Source: Gnetum montanum (taxonomy: Eukaryota > Streptophyta > Gnetopsida > Gnetales > Gnetaceae). Taken from it: DNA of 62,000 nt. Position numbers and translations under genes: made by a program. Shown piece after piece: positions 27,832-38,867 of this stretch (position 1 is the first letter of the stretch; each line of letters opens with the position of its first letter). The notes below the pieces were generated by a model, which was not told the origin of the DNA, made no database searches, and saw nothing but the letters and a program-made list of their open reading frames with translations. The stretch is taken from contig MNCI01036755.1 of assembly GCA_015680685.1 (NCBI GenBank), forward strand, positions 1 through 62,000. Reading direction: 5' to 3'.

Positions 27832-28439
27832 TCTTTCTAGTTCCATAACTAGTGCTTGTGGCCCATACTCCATTATTATGTCAAAGGGGTGTGCTTTGAA
27901 TTCCCATTAGGTTTTTTTCTTATTCTCTTTTTTTTTTTCAATTTTTGCATTTTTTGGCTTTTTGGATGGGAACCACACTGTGAAATGACTTATTTGACTA
28001 GGTCAACTTCCTAGTGGTGTTTGATGGTGGAATGGTGGAAAATCGATCACAACATCCATGCGTCCAAGAGAATAAACCAGCACAAGTGTATCAAATGCCC
28101 TTAAAGTCACATCATTGTCAATTCCTTTGAATCCTTCTTCAGGGTGGAGGATACCAAGCCACATATTCATTATAGTTTGATTAGAAGAGGGGCTCCATCC
28201 TTCCAAAATAGAGGGAAACCATCAAATTAAGCGGATGGATGGATGACATGGACTCACCGTTCACACAGTTAAACATTTATGATAGAAACAACATAGAAAC
28301 AAATCCATATCACAAGTGGACCAAAATAAAGCTCACTTATTGATCAAGAAAATCTAGGAATGGTAAAAAAAATAAATCAAAACAAAACAAAAAAATGAAA
28401 ATAAAAGAAAAAGAAGGATTAGTTCATGGTTAGAAAGGA
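27832..28439 (-). other. element B spacer after gag
   Basis: The low end (about 27835-27930) matches the spacer of element F (12990-13070) in the same orientation. The pol block that separates gag and spacer in an autonomous element is therefore missing here. AT-rich tracts lie at 28370-28410 and 27905-27950. Confidence 0.55.
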
Positions 28440-30640
28440 AGATAGCCCCAAGGACTATGCATTGGAGGGCGATAAAAACTAGCAAAAGGGTCAATGAATT
28501 GTGAATATGTGGTATAGGGCATGCTTCCTAGTGGTGTCACACACATGGCATAAGGGTTGGGTTGGTATGCTAGTGTGGAATATGGGGTAGCTTGAATCAT
28601 TCCTAGCATTCAACTAAGGTTGTGACAACTCAATGGCACACATGAATTCTGTTGTCTTGGCATAAAATTAGAATCCACGGTAGTGGTAAAAATAGAAGTA
28701 GAGATAACAAACGACTTTGGTATATGTACAAAAGGTGGTAGATCCAAAGGAAAGGATACGTGACTAGATTTCCCTTGTGTAGGAGTAATAGATATAGTGG
28801 GTGATGCTTAGCCTTTACGTTTTTTGGTGTGAATTTTCCTGAAGAAGGGATGTTTGTGTGGCCATAAAGGGTTTCCACTGGATTGATTGTTGGTACATAT
28901 AGTTGTTGCACGAGTAGCTGCTTGTGGCTATAAAGGATGTTATGCTAAACCTTTTGAAATGGGTGACGACGTGTGAAGGGAAAAAACATGAGAGCTTGGG
29001 AAAGATGATAGAGGATACGTAGCATGTGGTGACAATGACATGGGAGATGGCACATAGTAATGGTGTTGTGGTGGGTGGTACGTGTGCAGTGAAGAAGAAG
29101 AGGATGAATGGGAACTTGTCAGTGAAATAGGCTATTGAACGTAGTACTCACATGAGTATGGACGGTGAGATGGTTGCCAAGTGGGTGATTGCCTCCCCCA
29201 TGACTATGGTGGTTGCCACTGCTATTGAGGTTGACCATAAGGCTAAGGATGGTTCTTACTCGCATGGGTATAGGATGGACCATAACTGCATGGATGGAAA
29301 AGTATTCTTCTAGGCTTGTGTTGGCGTAAGAACTTTGAATTTAGCGTAGAAGCCCAATGCTCCTATAGATGTGACAATATTGGACATTTTCCCTTTGGAT
29401 AATTATAAAGGTAGAGGTCACATTCCTCATCCATGTTTGTAGTGGAGCTATATGCCTTGTTGTCAATAGTAGTATATTTGTCTCATTGGCCTTTCATCTT
29501 ACTTTTTTCATGATTTGTTCCTTCATGTTGAGAATCTTCACCGAGATTGTGTTATGCCACACTCACTTTCGTAGGCTTGGTGTATGATGAAGCACTATCT
29601 TGAAGCCATGTAGACATTCTATTCAACCTTGCATGGAATTCATCAATCAATTGTTGTATTGGTAGGGGATGTTGAGACATCTCCCTATGGAAAGTTACCT
29701 TATCCTAGTTAATGACCCTTCTTGTTACAAACGTTGATTCCTATTGGTGGTTTCCCAAACTTTGTTGTTTACAAAACTCCCCTTCTTCTTTAGCAACCCG
29801 CTGAATTAGGCTTAAAATCCAATGGCCTTCTAATTCATGTAATTGGCCCTTAGCGTATGTTCCAAGGGTTTCTCATGTTTGAGTCCCAAGTCCATGTATG
29901 ATGTGGTAAAGTTGTTCTTCCTAGGAGAAGCCATGGCTTGGACATTTATGCAATAAATAGTAATAATGGTCCAGGGCCAGATCCAAGGGCTCATATTCTA
30001 TTTGTTTCCATTCCTCAATATGTTTCCATAATTGGGACACTCTAGCATAAGTTTGGTACTTGTTGTTGAACAATTCTAACATCGTGAACCAATGCTTAAT
30101 AGAATTAGGTTTCAACAACTGATACCACATGGTAGCTTGATCGATGAGTATTCAGGGGAAGAGTTTTAACTTCTGCCACATGTTGTCAATGTTTTGTAAG
30201 GCACATGCATCATGTAAGGCTTTTAAATACTATTGTAGATCGGAATTATAACCTCCTCTAAACCTAGGGATATACTCCATTTTGATTCATTTGATATGAC
30301 TATCCCATTGATGCTTTTTGGGGATTCTAACAACCTCCTGAATGTTTGCTAAGCTTCGAGTCGATAACAAGGGTTCACTTTCTCCATCAAACATCTCCAT
30401 ATATGGACATTAAGTTGCCTGAGTCTAATAACCCTATAGGTAGTTGCAATGATGATATGAGCATTTTGTTCTTTGGCATCTATCATTGCATTTAGGATGA
30501 TCACTCCATTCCGTGTCACTATATATGACATTGGTTCGCCAGTGAATAGTTTCACCACTGGATAAATCACTAATGTCATGTGCACAAGACATGTTGGAGA
30601 TGCATGTGTGACTTGTCACTCCTTGTTAAAAGATAGAGTG
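28440..30640 (-). pseudogene. gag relic of element B
   Basis: Capsid-type gag, read from about 30640 downward. The core of the retrotransposon gag domain is clear at 30130-29921 (WYQLLKPNSIKHWFTMLELFNNK, then DLALDHYYYLLHKCPSHGFS). It is followed by a linker and, near 29410, a decayed knuckle reading CDLYLYNYPKGKCP, where element C has CNICLYNHPKGQC. The C-terminal part (about 29300-28440) is rich in Pro, Ser, Tyr and His. Scattered stops make it inactive. It lies just inside the 5' LTR and primer site, the normal gag position. Confidence 0.78.
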
Positions 30641-30696
30641 TGGAAATGCCTACAACAAAGTTGTATGATATAACTGTCTTAGATAATTAACACCAT

Positions 30697-30713
30697 CCCT
30701 AGCAATAGCACCA
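30697..30713 (-). other. primer-binding site of element B
   Basis: On the minus strand TGGTGCTATTGCTAGGG follows the 5' LTR after one T. It fits a decayed tRNA-Asp primer site, with transitions only except for one position. Confidence 0.65.
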
Positions 30714-30714
30714 A

Positions 30715-31520
30715 TGATGAGCGGTGAGGTATCCCTACACCCAACCATATGAATACAAGCACGTACATGTGATCTGGTTGAACTTTGTGGATGGGCTAAT
30801 CATGGGTTCTAAGATAGTTATTATTCTTTATTTTTCATTATCTTCCCACGTCAGACTAGTGGAAGCTTTGTCACATATGGTTTAGTCCAAAGTGAGGTGT
30901 CTGATGTAATGCTTTAATGCTACTCCTACTATGAAACAATAATACAAAGTTGATTAACTAAAGGCATGAAATAAATCCTATATTTAACCTAAGGTGATTA
31001 GTATCCAAACCTGATTGTCCATACGCACCTTGGGCTTCATTTAGTCACCGCTTGGATTACCAAATGCTAATTGCTACCGGGTTACCAAAAAATATGCTTA
31101 TGTGTTCGTAATTGGTCATACTCATTCCACTTAATGATGAGGAATGTAAATAACATTAATTAGAAATTGAAATAAGAAAATACATTGACATTTTAATCTA
31201 AGAAAATCACAAATGCAAATTGGATGTTGCAATGATGTAAATGATCTTGATCTTTATTGTCAAACATGTAATGTGCTAAAGTATATTGCACTCAAATAAG
31301 GACGTTGTGCAACCATAAACATCACATTGTGGGCATACATTGGAACTGAAATTGGAAAAACTTCTAACTGATTCTATCTATCTTTTATCTCTACCTATTA
31401 ATCTATCTATCTCCCCTATGTGATATTTATAGGTGAGCATGGTAGAAATGACATTGGATATACAACATCGCCTACTGACCCCAATGTTGGATCCTCGATA
31501 TCGCTTTTGATGACTCATCC
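30715..31520 (-). repeat. 5' LTR of element B
   Basis: 806 bp, starting TGATGAGCGGTGAGG on the plus strand and ending TGACTCATCC. The last base has changed from the usual A. The adjoining CACCA (31521-31525) matches the duplication at the far end of the element. Confidence 0.9.
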
Positions 31521-34457
31521 CACCAGTTATAGTTTGGAATGTGGATTAGGAGGCCAAAAGTGCATGAATAAGCCTCTCATGCCACTTGAATTTTCTATTG
31601 TTTAACATATTCTTAAGTAAGTTTATGATGGCCTTGTTGCTTGCTTCAACTTTTCCATTGGCCCATGAAAAAAGTCCTTCATTTTTTGGCTACTAAATTA
31701 TGGTCCATTATCTATGACTATGGGCATAGGTATATTGAAATGAGCTGCTATGTTATCCAATATGAATTTAAAAACTTGTTGAGATGTTATCTTCCTTAGA
31801 GGTCAACCCACTTTGTGAAGTATTGAGTTGTAGTGATGATAAAGCTATGCCTTGCAGAAGACTTAGGTGTTATGGGTTCAATGATATCCAAACCCCATTG
31901 TTGAAATGTTTAAGTTATCTAAGTGGTGTGTAATTCAATTAGCATTACATGTATAAGATTGCTATGACAAAAGCAAGTATCACAAGTTTTGATCTTCTAT
32001 AGGCAGTTACTTTTCATATAGGGCTAATAATAGTCTATCTATCTAATCTTAGTAGCCATGGCTCTAGGTCCTATATGTCCCCCACATACACACTCATGAA
32101 CTAACTCTAGGATTGTGCGAGCTTTGGTTTTACACAAGCAAACTAAAAATATGCCATTGTAGGACTATTGGCATACTTTTTTATCATCTACTATGACATA
32201 ATGTTCTGATCATTTATGTACAATGTCCTTTTGAGAAGCAGTTAGGCCTTGTGAAGGTTCACCATGTAGAAGGTAAAACTTGATATCATCATGTCACTCC
32301 TTTGGAGGGGTGGTATGAACTACAACTACAAAGGTATTCTCAATGTTTTGCATGATGGAAATAGCATAGTCCATAGTCAAGATAGGGAAGTTACTAAATA
32401 CATTTGATGTTACACTAAGAACTAGAGTTGCAATGGCATCAACTATGGTATTCTTAGTTCAAGGTACATGTTGAATATTGATGTTTGTAAATTGTTGTAG
32501 TAGTTTCTTCCTAGGCCATAGTAAGGTTGCAAATGTTTGGCTTTACATGAATAAACCCAAGTTATTTATTTTACCATAAGTTGTAAATCACCTTTGATCA
32601 TTAAGAGTTTTACTCCTAGGTTATGAGCTACCATCATTCCCATGATCAAACCCTCATACTCCACTATGCTGTTGGTACATGGAATTCCAGATGATAGGTG
32701 AAGTGTTGAATTTCATTAGATGGAAATGTTATAATGGAAACAACATTGGTCCTAGGGGCAATTGAAGCTTTGTCAAAGTGCATGACCACCTCATAGCCCT
32801 CAGGTACTTAGTTAATGATATTATTTTATTCGTTGGGAAATTCAAGGTCAATGGTTGCATGATATCAACTAGTGAAACAATAAGGTGTTTGGCTATAGCT
32901 TGACCTTTCATTGAGACTTGGGAGACATAATGAAGATCAAACTCAGCTATTATGGCTTTCCAATGGGCTATATGACTACTCTCATAGATGTTGGTCATGA
33001 TGGCTCTAAGCATGTTGTCTTTGCAAATGACATTGACCTAGATCCTAAAGAGGTAGTGTCTCCACTTCTTCAATGAGAAGACTAGTGCTAGAAAATATTT
33101 TTCTACTTTGGTGTATCATGTATCATGGGAAACTAATGCATGGATGAGGTAGTATATAGGAAAATAAACTCCATCATCTTGTTTTTGATAAAATAGAGAG
33201 GTAATGGATGCATCAGAGATAGCAAGGTAGATGTAAAAGGGATTATCCTTTTGCAATGGATATACCATCAGTAATTATGCCAACTCTTGCTTAATGTTTT
33301 CAAAGGCTTCTTGGCATTGAGCTATCCATTCAAAGTGAACTCCTTTATTAAGCAAGTGTTGCATGGATTGTAACTTATCTGTGAGCCTAGTGATAAACCT
33401 ATAGATAAATTGCAATTTACCTTGTAATCATCAAAGCTCCTTAAGGTTAGTAGGTGCTACCAAGTTGGAAATGGCTTTAATTTTATTACAATTGACACAT
33501 ATCCTTGCTTTAAATACCACAAACCCAAGCAATTTACTAGTTTTGATACGAAAGACATACTTTTTGGGACTANTTAGCCTCCACTTTGGACTTAATAGCT
33601 ATATCATCTATGTAATTGTTGAGAAAACCTAACATATAGTCACTACAGATATACATCATAGCTCTTTGGTAGGTCACTCCTATGTTATTTAGGCCAAAGG
33701 ACATCATAGTGTAATAAAAGGTACTCCTAGGGGTCATGAAGGTACTATTGAGTTGATGCTTTGGGTTAATCCTAATCTAGCTATATCCTGAGAACCCATC
33801 CATAAAGGATAATAAGGCATGCCTAGCCGTAGTATTAATAAGTTAATTGTCTTTGATATTTGTCTTATTTAGGTCTTAGAAATTGATGTAAATGTGTATT
33901 GTATCATTTTTCTTAGGGACAACTACTATGTTGGACATCCATTCCACACAATCAATAACTTTGATGAAACTAGCTTGGTATAGTTTTGTGATTTCATCAC
34001 AAACTACCAGGGCTAAATCAAGTCTAATCTTATGAACCTTTTACTTAATTGGTCTAATGCTAGAATCAAGTATGATGTTATGTTGGACTAAACATGGGTT
34101 GAGACTTGACATATCCTCATATGACTAGGAAAAGACCTTAATGTTGTCTTCTAGGACCTTGGTGATAGCTTGAGCCTATTGAGGTTCTAGTAAGAAATTT
34201 AGTTTTAGTGTTTTTTCCTCAAAACTGTGTGTTATGATAAGAACCTCAACTAGAAAGTCTTCGATAATGTTGCTAGCTTCAAGGTCAAGGGTTTCGACTA
34301 GGTTTTCAAGCCACTCTAGAGGTTTCCATATCGAGGCTATATGGTTGACAAGACTCTTGGGCTCAAGATCGATGTAATTAAAGTCGATGCATTGTTCAAC
34401 ATCATCATGAGGTCCATTTAGGCTCAATGGCAAGGTGATTTGCTTCCAGATGTTCAT
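31521..34457 (-). pseudogene. element E pol: RT, RNase H and integrase relic (Tat-like)
   Basis: Older Ty3/gypsy pol into which element B inserted. Read downward from 34457: a pre-RT segment (VFS*SYEDMSSLNP, a stop replacing the usual Trp), RT with ALLSFMDGFSGYS and YIDDI (YIDD at 33603-33614), RNase H and its linker with HIAHWKAIIAEFDLHYVSQ followed by GQAIAKHLI (32890-32990), and integrase with a GGHIGPRAMATKIR stretch and WGLDIIEPITPKS (about 31870-31900). The sequence continues at 20178 after the B insertion. The motif style recalls the Tat lineage. One unresolved base falls at 33573. Protease and gag were not found upstream. Confidence 0.85.
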
Positions 34458-34590
34458 AGTCTAATCCTGCATATCAATCATAAGCATCTTAAGTGGTACC
34501 TAGGTGAAAATGAGTAAATAATGCCAAAACACTATAAAATATCTCAGTAACTATGTAAACACATGCTATTTCAATGTCAAACAAATTGCA
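34458..34590. other. junction between element E pol and low-complexity tract
   Basis: Short stretch with no signal. The expected protease and gag of element E are absent, so a boundary or deletion lies near here. Confidence 0.35.
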
Positions 34591-35640
34591 AACAAAGTCA
34601 AACAAGGTTATAAAATGTAGATGAAGACAAATAAGATGGAACAAATGCCACATAGAGTCAAATAAAGGTCAAAGCAAGTTGAAGCATAATGAAAGTATTA
34701 AAAATAAGGTTAAATATGGTCAACTAAGGTTACACTTTTGCCAGTTTTAGGGCTTAGCAGGCCTTGTTACCATTTTAAGGCCTTGGCAAGACATAGTTAC
34801 ATGGTATAAAATGATGATCAAGAATGACTAACCCCATCACTTAATACCAATCAAAGGTTAGAAAAGGTAAACATAGGCTAGACTAGGGAGAATAAGGTAA
34901 ATATGATGAAATTGAAGTAATGTAGAGGCTAAATGAGGTCAACTAATGGTAGAATAGAGTTAAATGAAGGCTAAATGATAGTCAAATGATGGTCAAGCAC
35001 CATTCACTAAGGTTGAAAAAGGCTAAAACATGATCAATAAAGATCATAGGGGATAGGATAAGGTAGATGGGGTAAATCAAAATGCTAATAATCCTAGAAC
35101 AAAGCCACATGATAGATAAATGATACCAAATGGGGCCAAATGGAGTCCAAATGATGATTGAATGAGGTCAAATAACAACTTAACAATAGTGAAGCACCTT
35201 CAAAAGATGTCAAACAAGGCTAGAGCATAGTCAACAAAGGTCTTAAAGGCCAAAATAGCTAGCATGGAATATAGCTAGATGATAACTAAGTAATGATAAT
35301 TAATGTCAAAGAGACTCCAAAGATGGCCAAATCCCATCAAATGATGCTCTAAAGGGTAAAACAAGGGCATGATGATGTCCAATGGAGTAAATCATTGTCA
35401 ACCTAGTTATTTAAGGTTAGAAGATGCCAAATGATAGAAACATTTAATGGAATAAATCCAAATGATGTTCAAATAAAAAAATGAAGCCAAATGACATCGA
35501 ATGATGGGGCAATGAAGGTCAATAATGCATACCAATGTTAAACCAAGTCAAAATACAGTGGAATAAGATCAAACCAACCAAGGTAGGAAATGTATGTAAA
35601 ACATGATTAATATTGATCAATTAGGATTAAATGTTACGAG
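34591..35640 (+). repeat. kilobase tract built of degenerate GTCAAATGA-type words
   Basis: About 1 kb in which variants of GGTCAAATGATGG, AGGTTAAATGA and GCCAAATGA recur every 10-30 bases without a fixed period, all on the plus strand. The plus strand is strongly purine-rich. It has no long ORF in any frame and resembles an expanded simple repeat that has since diverged. Confidence 0.65.
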
Positions 35641-35734
35641 TTCTAGGCCTTAGCAGGCCATGGTATGAGGCTATAGGGTTGCTAGGGAAGTTTGGGCACT
35701 TGAGGGCCTCATTTTAGGGCTATTTTAAGGTAAA

Positions 35735-36015
35735 ATTGACACTTTTCTTGTGACTACACTGGGCTCTACTAGTAACCACGTTGGCCCAGCATAGTTATGC
35801 AATCCCCAGTGTAGTTAGCACTAATGGTTCCCAAGGTCAATATGGCTATTTTTGAATTCTTGATGGTCCAGAAAACTAGTGTATGGGGTTGGTATTGAAC
35901 ATTTATATGTTTTGACTCTATTTTTGCTTCTCATAAGCTAAAACTCACTTTTCTATTTATGAATACATTGGGCCAACATAATCACATGGAATAGATAAAT
36001 TCATGGGATCTCAGG
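35735..36015 (+). repeat. 189-bp tandem array, left part
   Basis: Two diverged units with the core GTGACTACACTGGGC...GCATAGTTATGCAAT (35735 onward) and AATACATTGGGCCAACATAATC (35964 onward). The array is interrupted at 36015 by element C and continues at 43714. Confidence 0.7.
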
Positions 36016-36906
36016 TGATGAGTGGTGAGGTACCCCTACACTCAACCATATGAATACGAGCATTACATGTGTGATCCGGTCGAACTTTGCAGATGGACTA
36101 GTTGTGGCATCTAGACAGTTAGCCTTAGGTCACAGTTCGCTATCTTCCCACCTGGACTAGTATTAACTTTGTCATGTATGGTTTAGTCTAGAGTGAGATG
36201 TATGATGTGTTCCTATGTTAATGCTACTCTTGGAGATAATGGAAAATAATATTAACTAGCCTAAGAGAGAGAGGTTGAGAGAGAATCTAAGCTACGAGAG
36301 AGGGTAAGAGAATATAAACTAGCCTAAGTGCGATGAGCATCCGTTCCTTGATTATTTGTACACATCTTGGACTTCATGCATGGCTAACACTAGGATTACC
36401 AAGTGCAGATCCTAGGTACGCTACTAGGTTACCAAGTAGTCAGACTTAAATGCTCGTAATCAAGTTGTACTCATTCCGCATTTAACATGAGATAAGGGTG
36501 AGAAGATATTAACTAGGAAAGTAGCAAATAATAATTAAGTAAATAATTAATCTAAGTGAATGCTGTAATGATGAAGTAATCTCAATCTTTATTATCAATC
36601 ATGTGCGTGTCCAGGTACGTCACACTCAAATAAAGGATGTCGTACAATTACAATCACCACACTGCAGGCATACACTGGAAAATAATTCTAACTCTAAGAA
36701 GGGAAAAATACAAGAGTTTAGCTAAGGAACTAAGAACTAGATGCTAGAACAAGAAAAGCTACCTCTTATTTATATAAATTGAGGCAGGCTGCGATATCGT
36801 GCATGCAATATTGAGGCTAGGGATGCGATATCACATACGCGATATAGTGTCGACTGTGCTATCATGGGTGCATTATTGTAGTTGTCAGTAAATTCATGAC
36901 TCATCA
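36016..36906 (-). repeat. 3' LTR of element C
   Basis: 891 bp, TGATGAGTGGTGAGGTACCC to ATGACTCATCA on the plus strand. It shares with the 5' LTR the block GGATTACCAAGTGCAGATCC near 36394 and U3 GATATC palindromes near 36789-36865. On the minus strand the promoter-like ATATAAATAAGAGG lies near 36763-36776. Confidence 0.9.
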
Positions 36907-36915
36907 TACCCCCAC
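36907..36915 (-). other. polypurine tract of element C
   Basis: Minus strand GTGGGGGTA directly before the 3' LTR, preceded by TTTTCATTCAATC. Confidence 0.65.
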
Positions 36916-37083
36916 GATTGAATGAAAACTTGTCCCCAAGTGATGAGACATGAAATTGCTCATATTGCTGGCGGTCGTGTTAAGGCACCCACGTTATATC
37001 ATGGGTTGCAATATATCATGGGCCACAATATCACGTCTTCCCCGCGATATCGCGTACACGATATCACAGTCAGCCATAATTTC

Positions 37084-37090
37084 TATAAAT
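37084..37090 (+). promoter_or_regulatory. TATA box of solo LTR D
   Basis: TATAAAT followed by AAGAGGCGGCTCTCCC. The same block occurs in the LTRs of element C (minus strand, about 36770 and 43565). Confidence 0.7.
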
Positions 37091-37487
37091 AAGAGGCGGC
37101 TCTCCCTCATTTCACATCCCAGTTTTAGAGTAGCAAAGCTTTGGTAGTTTGATCCCTCCAGAGTTAGAATTTTTCCTATGTCTTCCTGCAGTGTGGTGAA
37201 TGTAATTGTACGGTGTCTTTATTCGAGTGTGTCGTACTTGGACGTGCAGATGACCGACAATAAAGATTGAGATTACTTCATCATTGCAGCATTCACTTAG
37301 TTTATTTATTTATTTATTTATTGTTATTTGTTGCTTTCATAGCGCGATGTGAGTACAACTTAGCTACGAGCATCTACGGGTGTGTACGGCTAGTTAAGGA
37401 ATTGGGTACTCATCGCGATTAGTCTCTCACCCTTAAACTCCTAGAAGCGGAACGAGTACAACTTGATTACGAGCATTTAAGTGTGAC

Positions 37488-37615
37488 TGCTTGGTAGCCT
37501 AGTGGTGTAGCTAGGGGGATCTATGCTTGGTAACCCAGTGGCGTATTTGGGGTCTGCGCTTGATAATCCCAGTGGCGTACCTAGGCCTATGCTTGGTAGT
37601 CCTAGTGGCAGTCGT
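37488..37615 (+). repeat. minisatellite inside solo LTR D
   Basis: Four diverged copies of a unit of roughly 35-50 bases with core GCTTGGTAACCCAGTGGCGT and a following AGGY-type stretch (about 37488, 37533, 37558 and 37592). Other LTRs of the family carry one or two copies, so copy number varies between LTRs. Confidence 0.75.
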
Positions 37616-38108
37616 GCATGAAGTCCAAGATGTGTATGGTTAATCAAGGAATCAGTTGCTCGTCTCACTTAGGCTAGATTATATTTCTTACCCGTTTCCT
37701 CCTAGCTTAGCTTAGTTAGTATTATTTTCCACTGCCTTCAGGAGTAGCGATAGAATTAGGAACACATCATATACCTCATCTAGACTAAACCATACATGAC
37801 AGATGCAAAACTAGTCTAGGTGGGAAGACAACAAACTGCAACCTAAGGCTAACTATCTAGGTGCCACAACTAGTCCATCTGCGAAGTTCGACCGAATCAT
37901 GCGTGCGACGCTCGTTTTGTATGGTTGAGTGTAGGGGTACCTCGCCACTCATCACCAAGTTAAAGTGAGAATAAGCTCCATTGATTACACAGTGGATAGG
38001 TATGGGATTATTGACTAGTTAGAATGGATTCATGCCATAGTGTGGAGTTAGAACAAAATTAAGACACAACATAAAAGAAAATCCTATGATTACAAAATTG
38101 GATGGAAC

Positions 38109-38867
38109 TCATGTAGTTGTTCGTGGAAGTGGCTCTTCCATGGGTGTCTTTCCCTTTTCTTGTGCTCTAGGTCTTGGAATTTGATGGCATTGATGTATGG
38201 CCTGGAGTTTCTCCTCTTGTAAGGCCTTGAGTTCCTTGGCATGCGTGTAAGTTTACACTTGTGCCATAGAGGCATCACAGTCAGCCTTCTCTTTTTCTTC
38301 TACCACCCCTTTATTCTCTGTCAATAGTTTATTAAGTTGCTTGGTTTTGAAAGTGTCCAGCTGGTTCTGAGCAACCTTTGGCCCTATATTCGGAAGGTTT
38401 AATACTTCTAAAATGGCTTGAACAGAGAAGTCAATAGTCACACCACAATTGTAACCATGATGCCTTCTTCTTTATTATGCCAAAATTGGTACATTTTTCC
38501 TAAGTACAAGGCATCGCTTTTAGAGAGGGTAGGCCATAATGGGGATCCTTTGAGGAATGGCCTCCAGAGAAAATTATGTAAAAGATTCAAAGTTCAATTC
38601 CACAATCATTGCAATGAATGTGGACTTTTCATGGATGGCCTGAACACAATCTTGGGGCAACGTGAGATGTTATCCCTATTTAGGCACTGCAACAGCTCCT
38701 CCTTCTTCTTGCCCAGACTGTACGGTAGGAGAATCTTCTTGATGAATGCTGAATGATTGTTCCTCCTGTTTTGCATGTTATCCAACAAGATCTTATCTTC
38801 CACCTCTTCGAGATTGTTTGTTTCCACCTTGAGAAGGACCTTTCTATTGTCCACATTTTAGGGCCAT
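38109..38867 (-). pseudogene. shortened extra ORF of element C
   Basis: The ATG at 38865-38867 begins MALK, matching MAPK of elements B and F, and the stop TGA at 38109-38111 follows KTPMEEPLPRTTT, parallel to the PPPPGTM tail. About 2 kb of the middle is missing. The readable part 38441-38253 is a short charged helix-rich stretch (TFKTKQLNKLLTENKGVVEE). Keeping both ends while losing the centre suggests an internal deletion. Confidence 0.6.

Larger units (their letters stand above)
20179..31520 (-). mobile_element. element B: pol-less LTR retrotransposon with internal inversion
   Basis: 11.3 kb element, minus strand, flanked by identical 5-bp duplications CACCA (20174-20178 and 31521-31525). 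5' to 3' it has the 5' LTR (30715-31520), primer site, gag (about 30640-28440), a spacer, a 2.7 kb segment in inverted orientation (about 25157-27830), the extra ORF (24800-21964), polypurine site and 3' LTR (20179-21791, split by a solo LTR). No protease, RT or integrase is present, so it moved with enzymes supplied by others. Both LTRs are 806 bp once the insert is removed and they differ at roughly one base in ten, mostly transitions, so the insertion is old. Confidence 0.88.
36941..37954 (+). mobile_element. solo LTR D inserted in element C
   Basis: 1014-bp LTR, TGATGAGACATGAAATTGC to CGCCACTCATCA, in the orientation opposite to element C. It is flanked by perfect duplications CCAAG (36936-36940 and 37955-37959). 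Its TATA box is at 37084-37090 and a poly(A) signal AATAAA at 37259-37264, so the promoter, R and U5 order can be read directly. It is longer than its relatives mainly because of extra copies of a unit of about 40 bases at 37488-37615. Confidence 0.93.
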
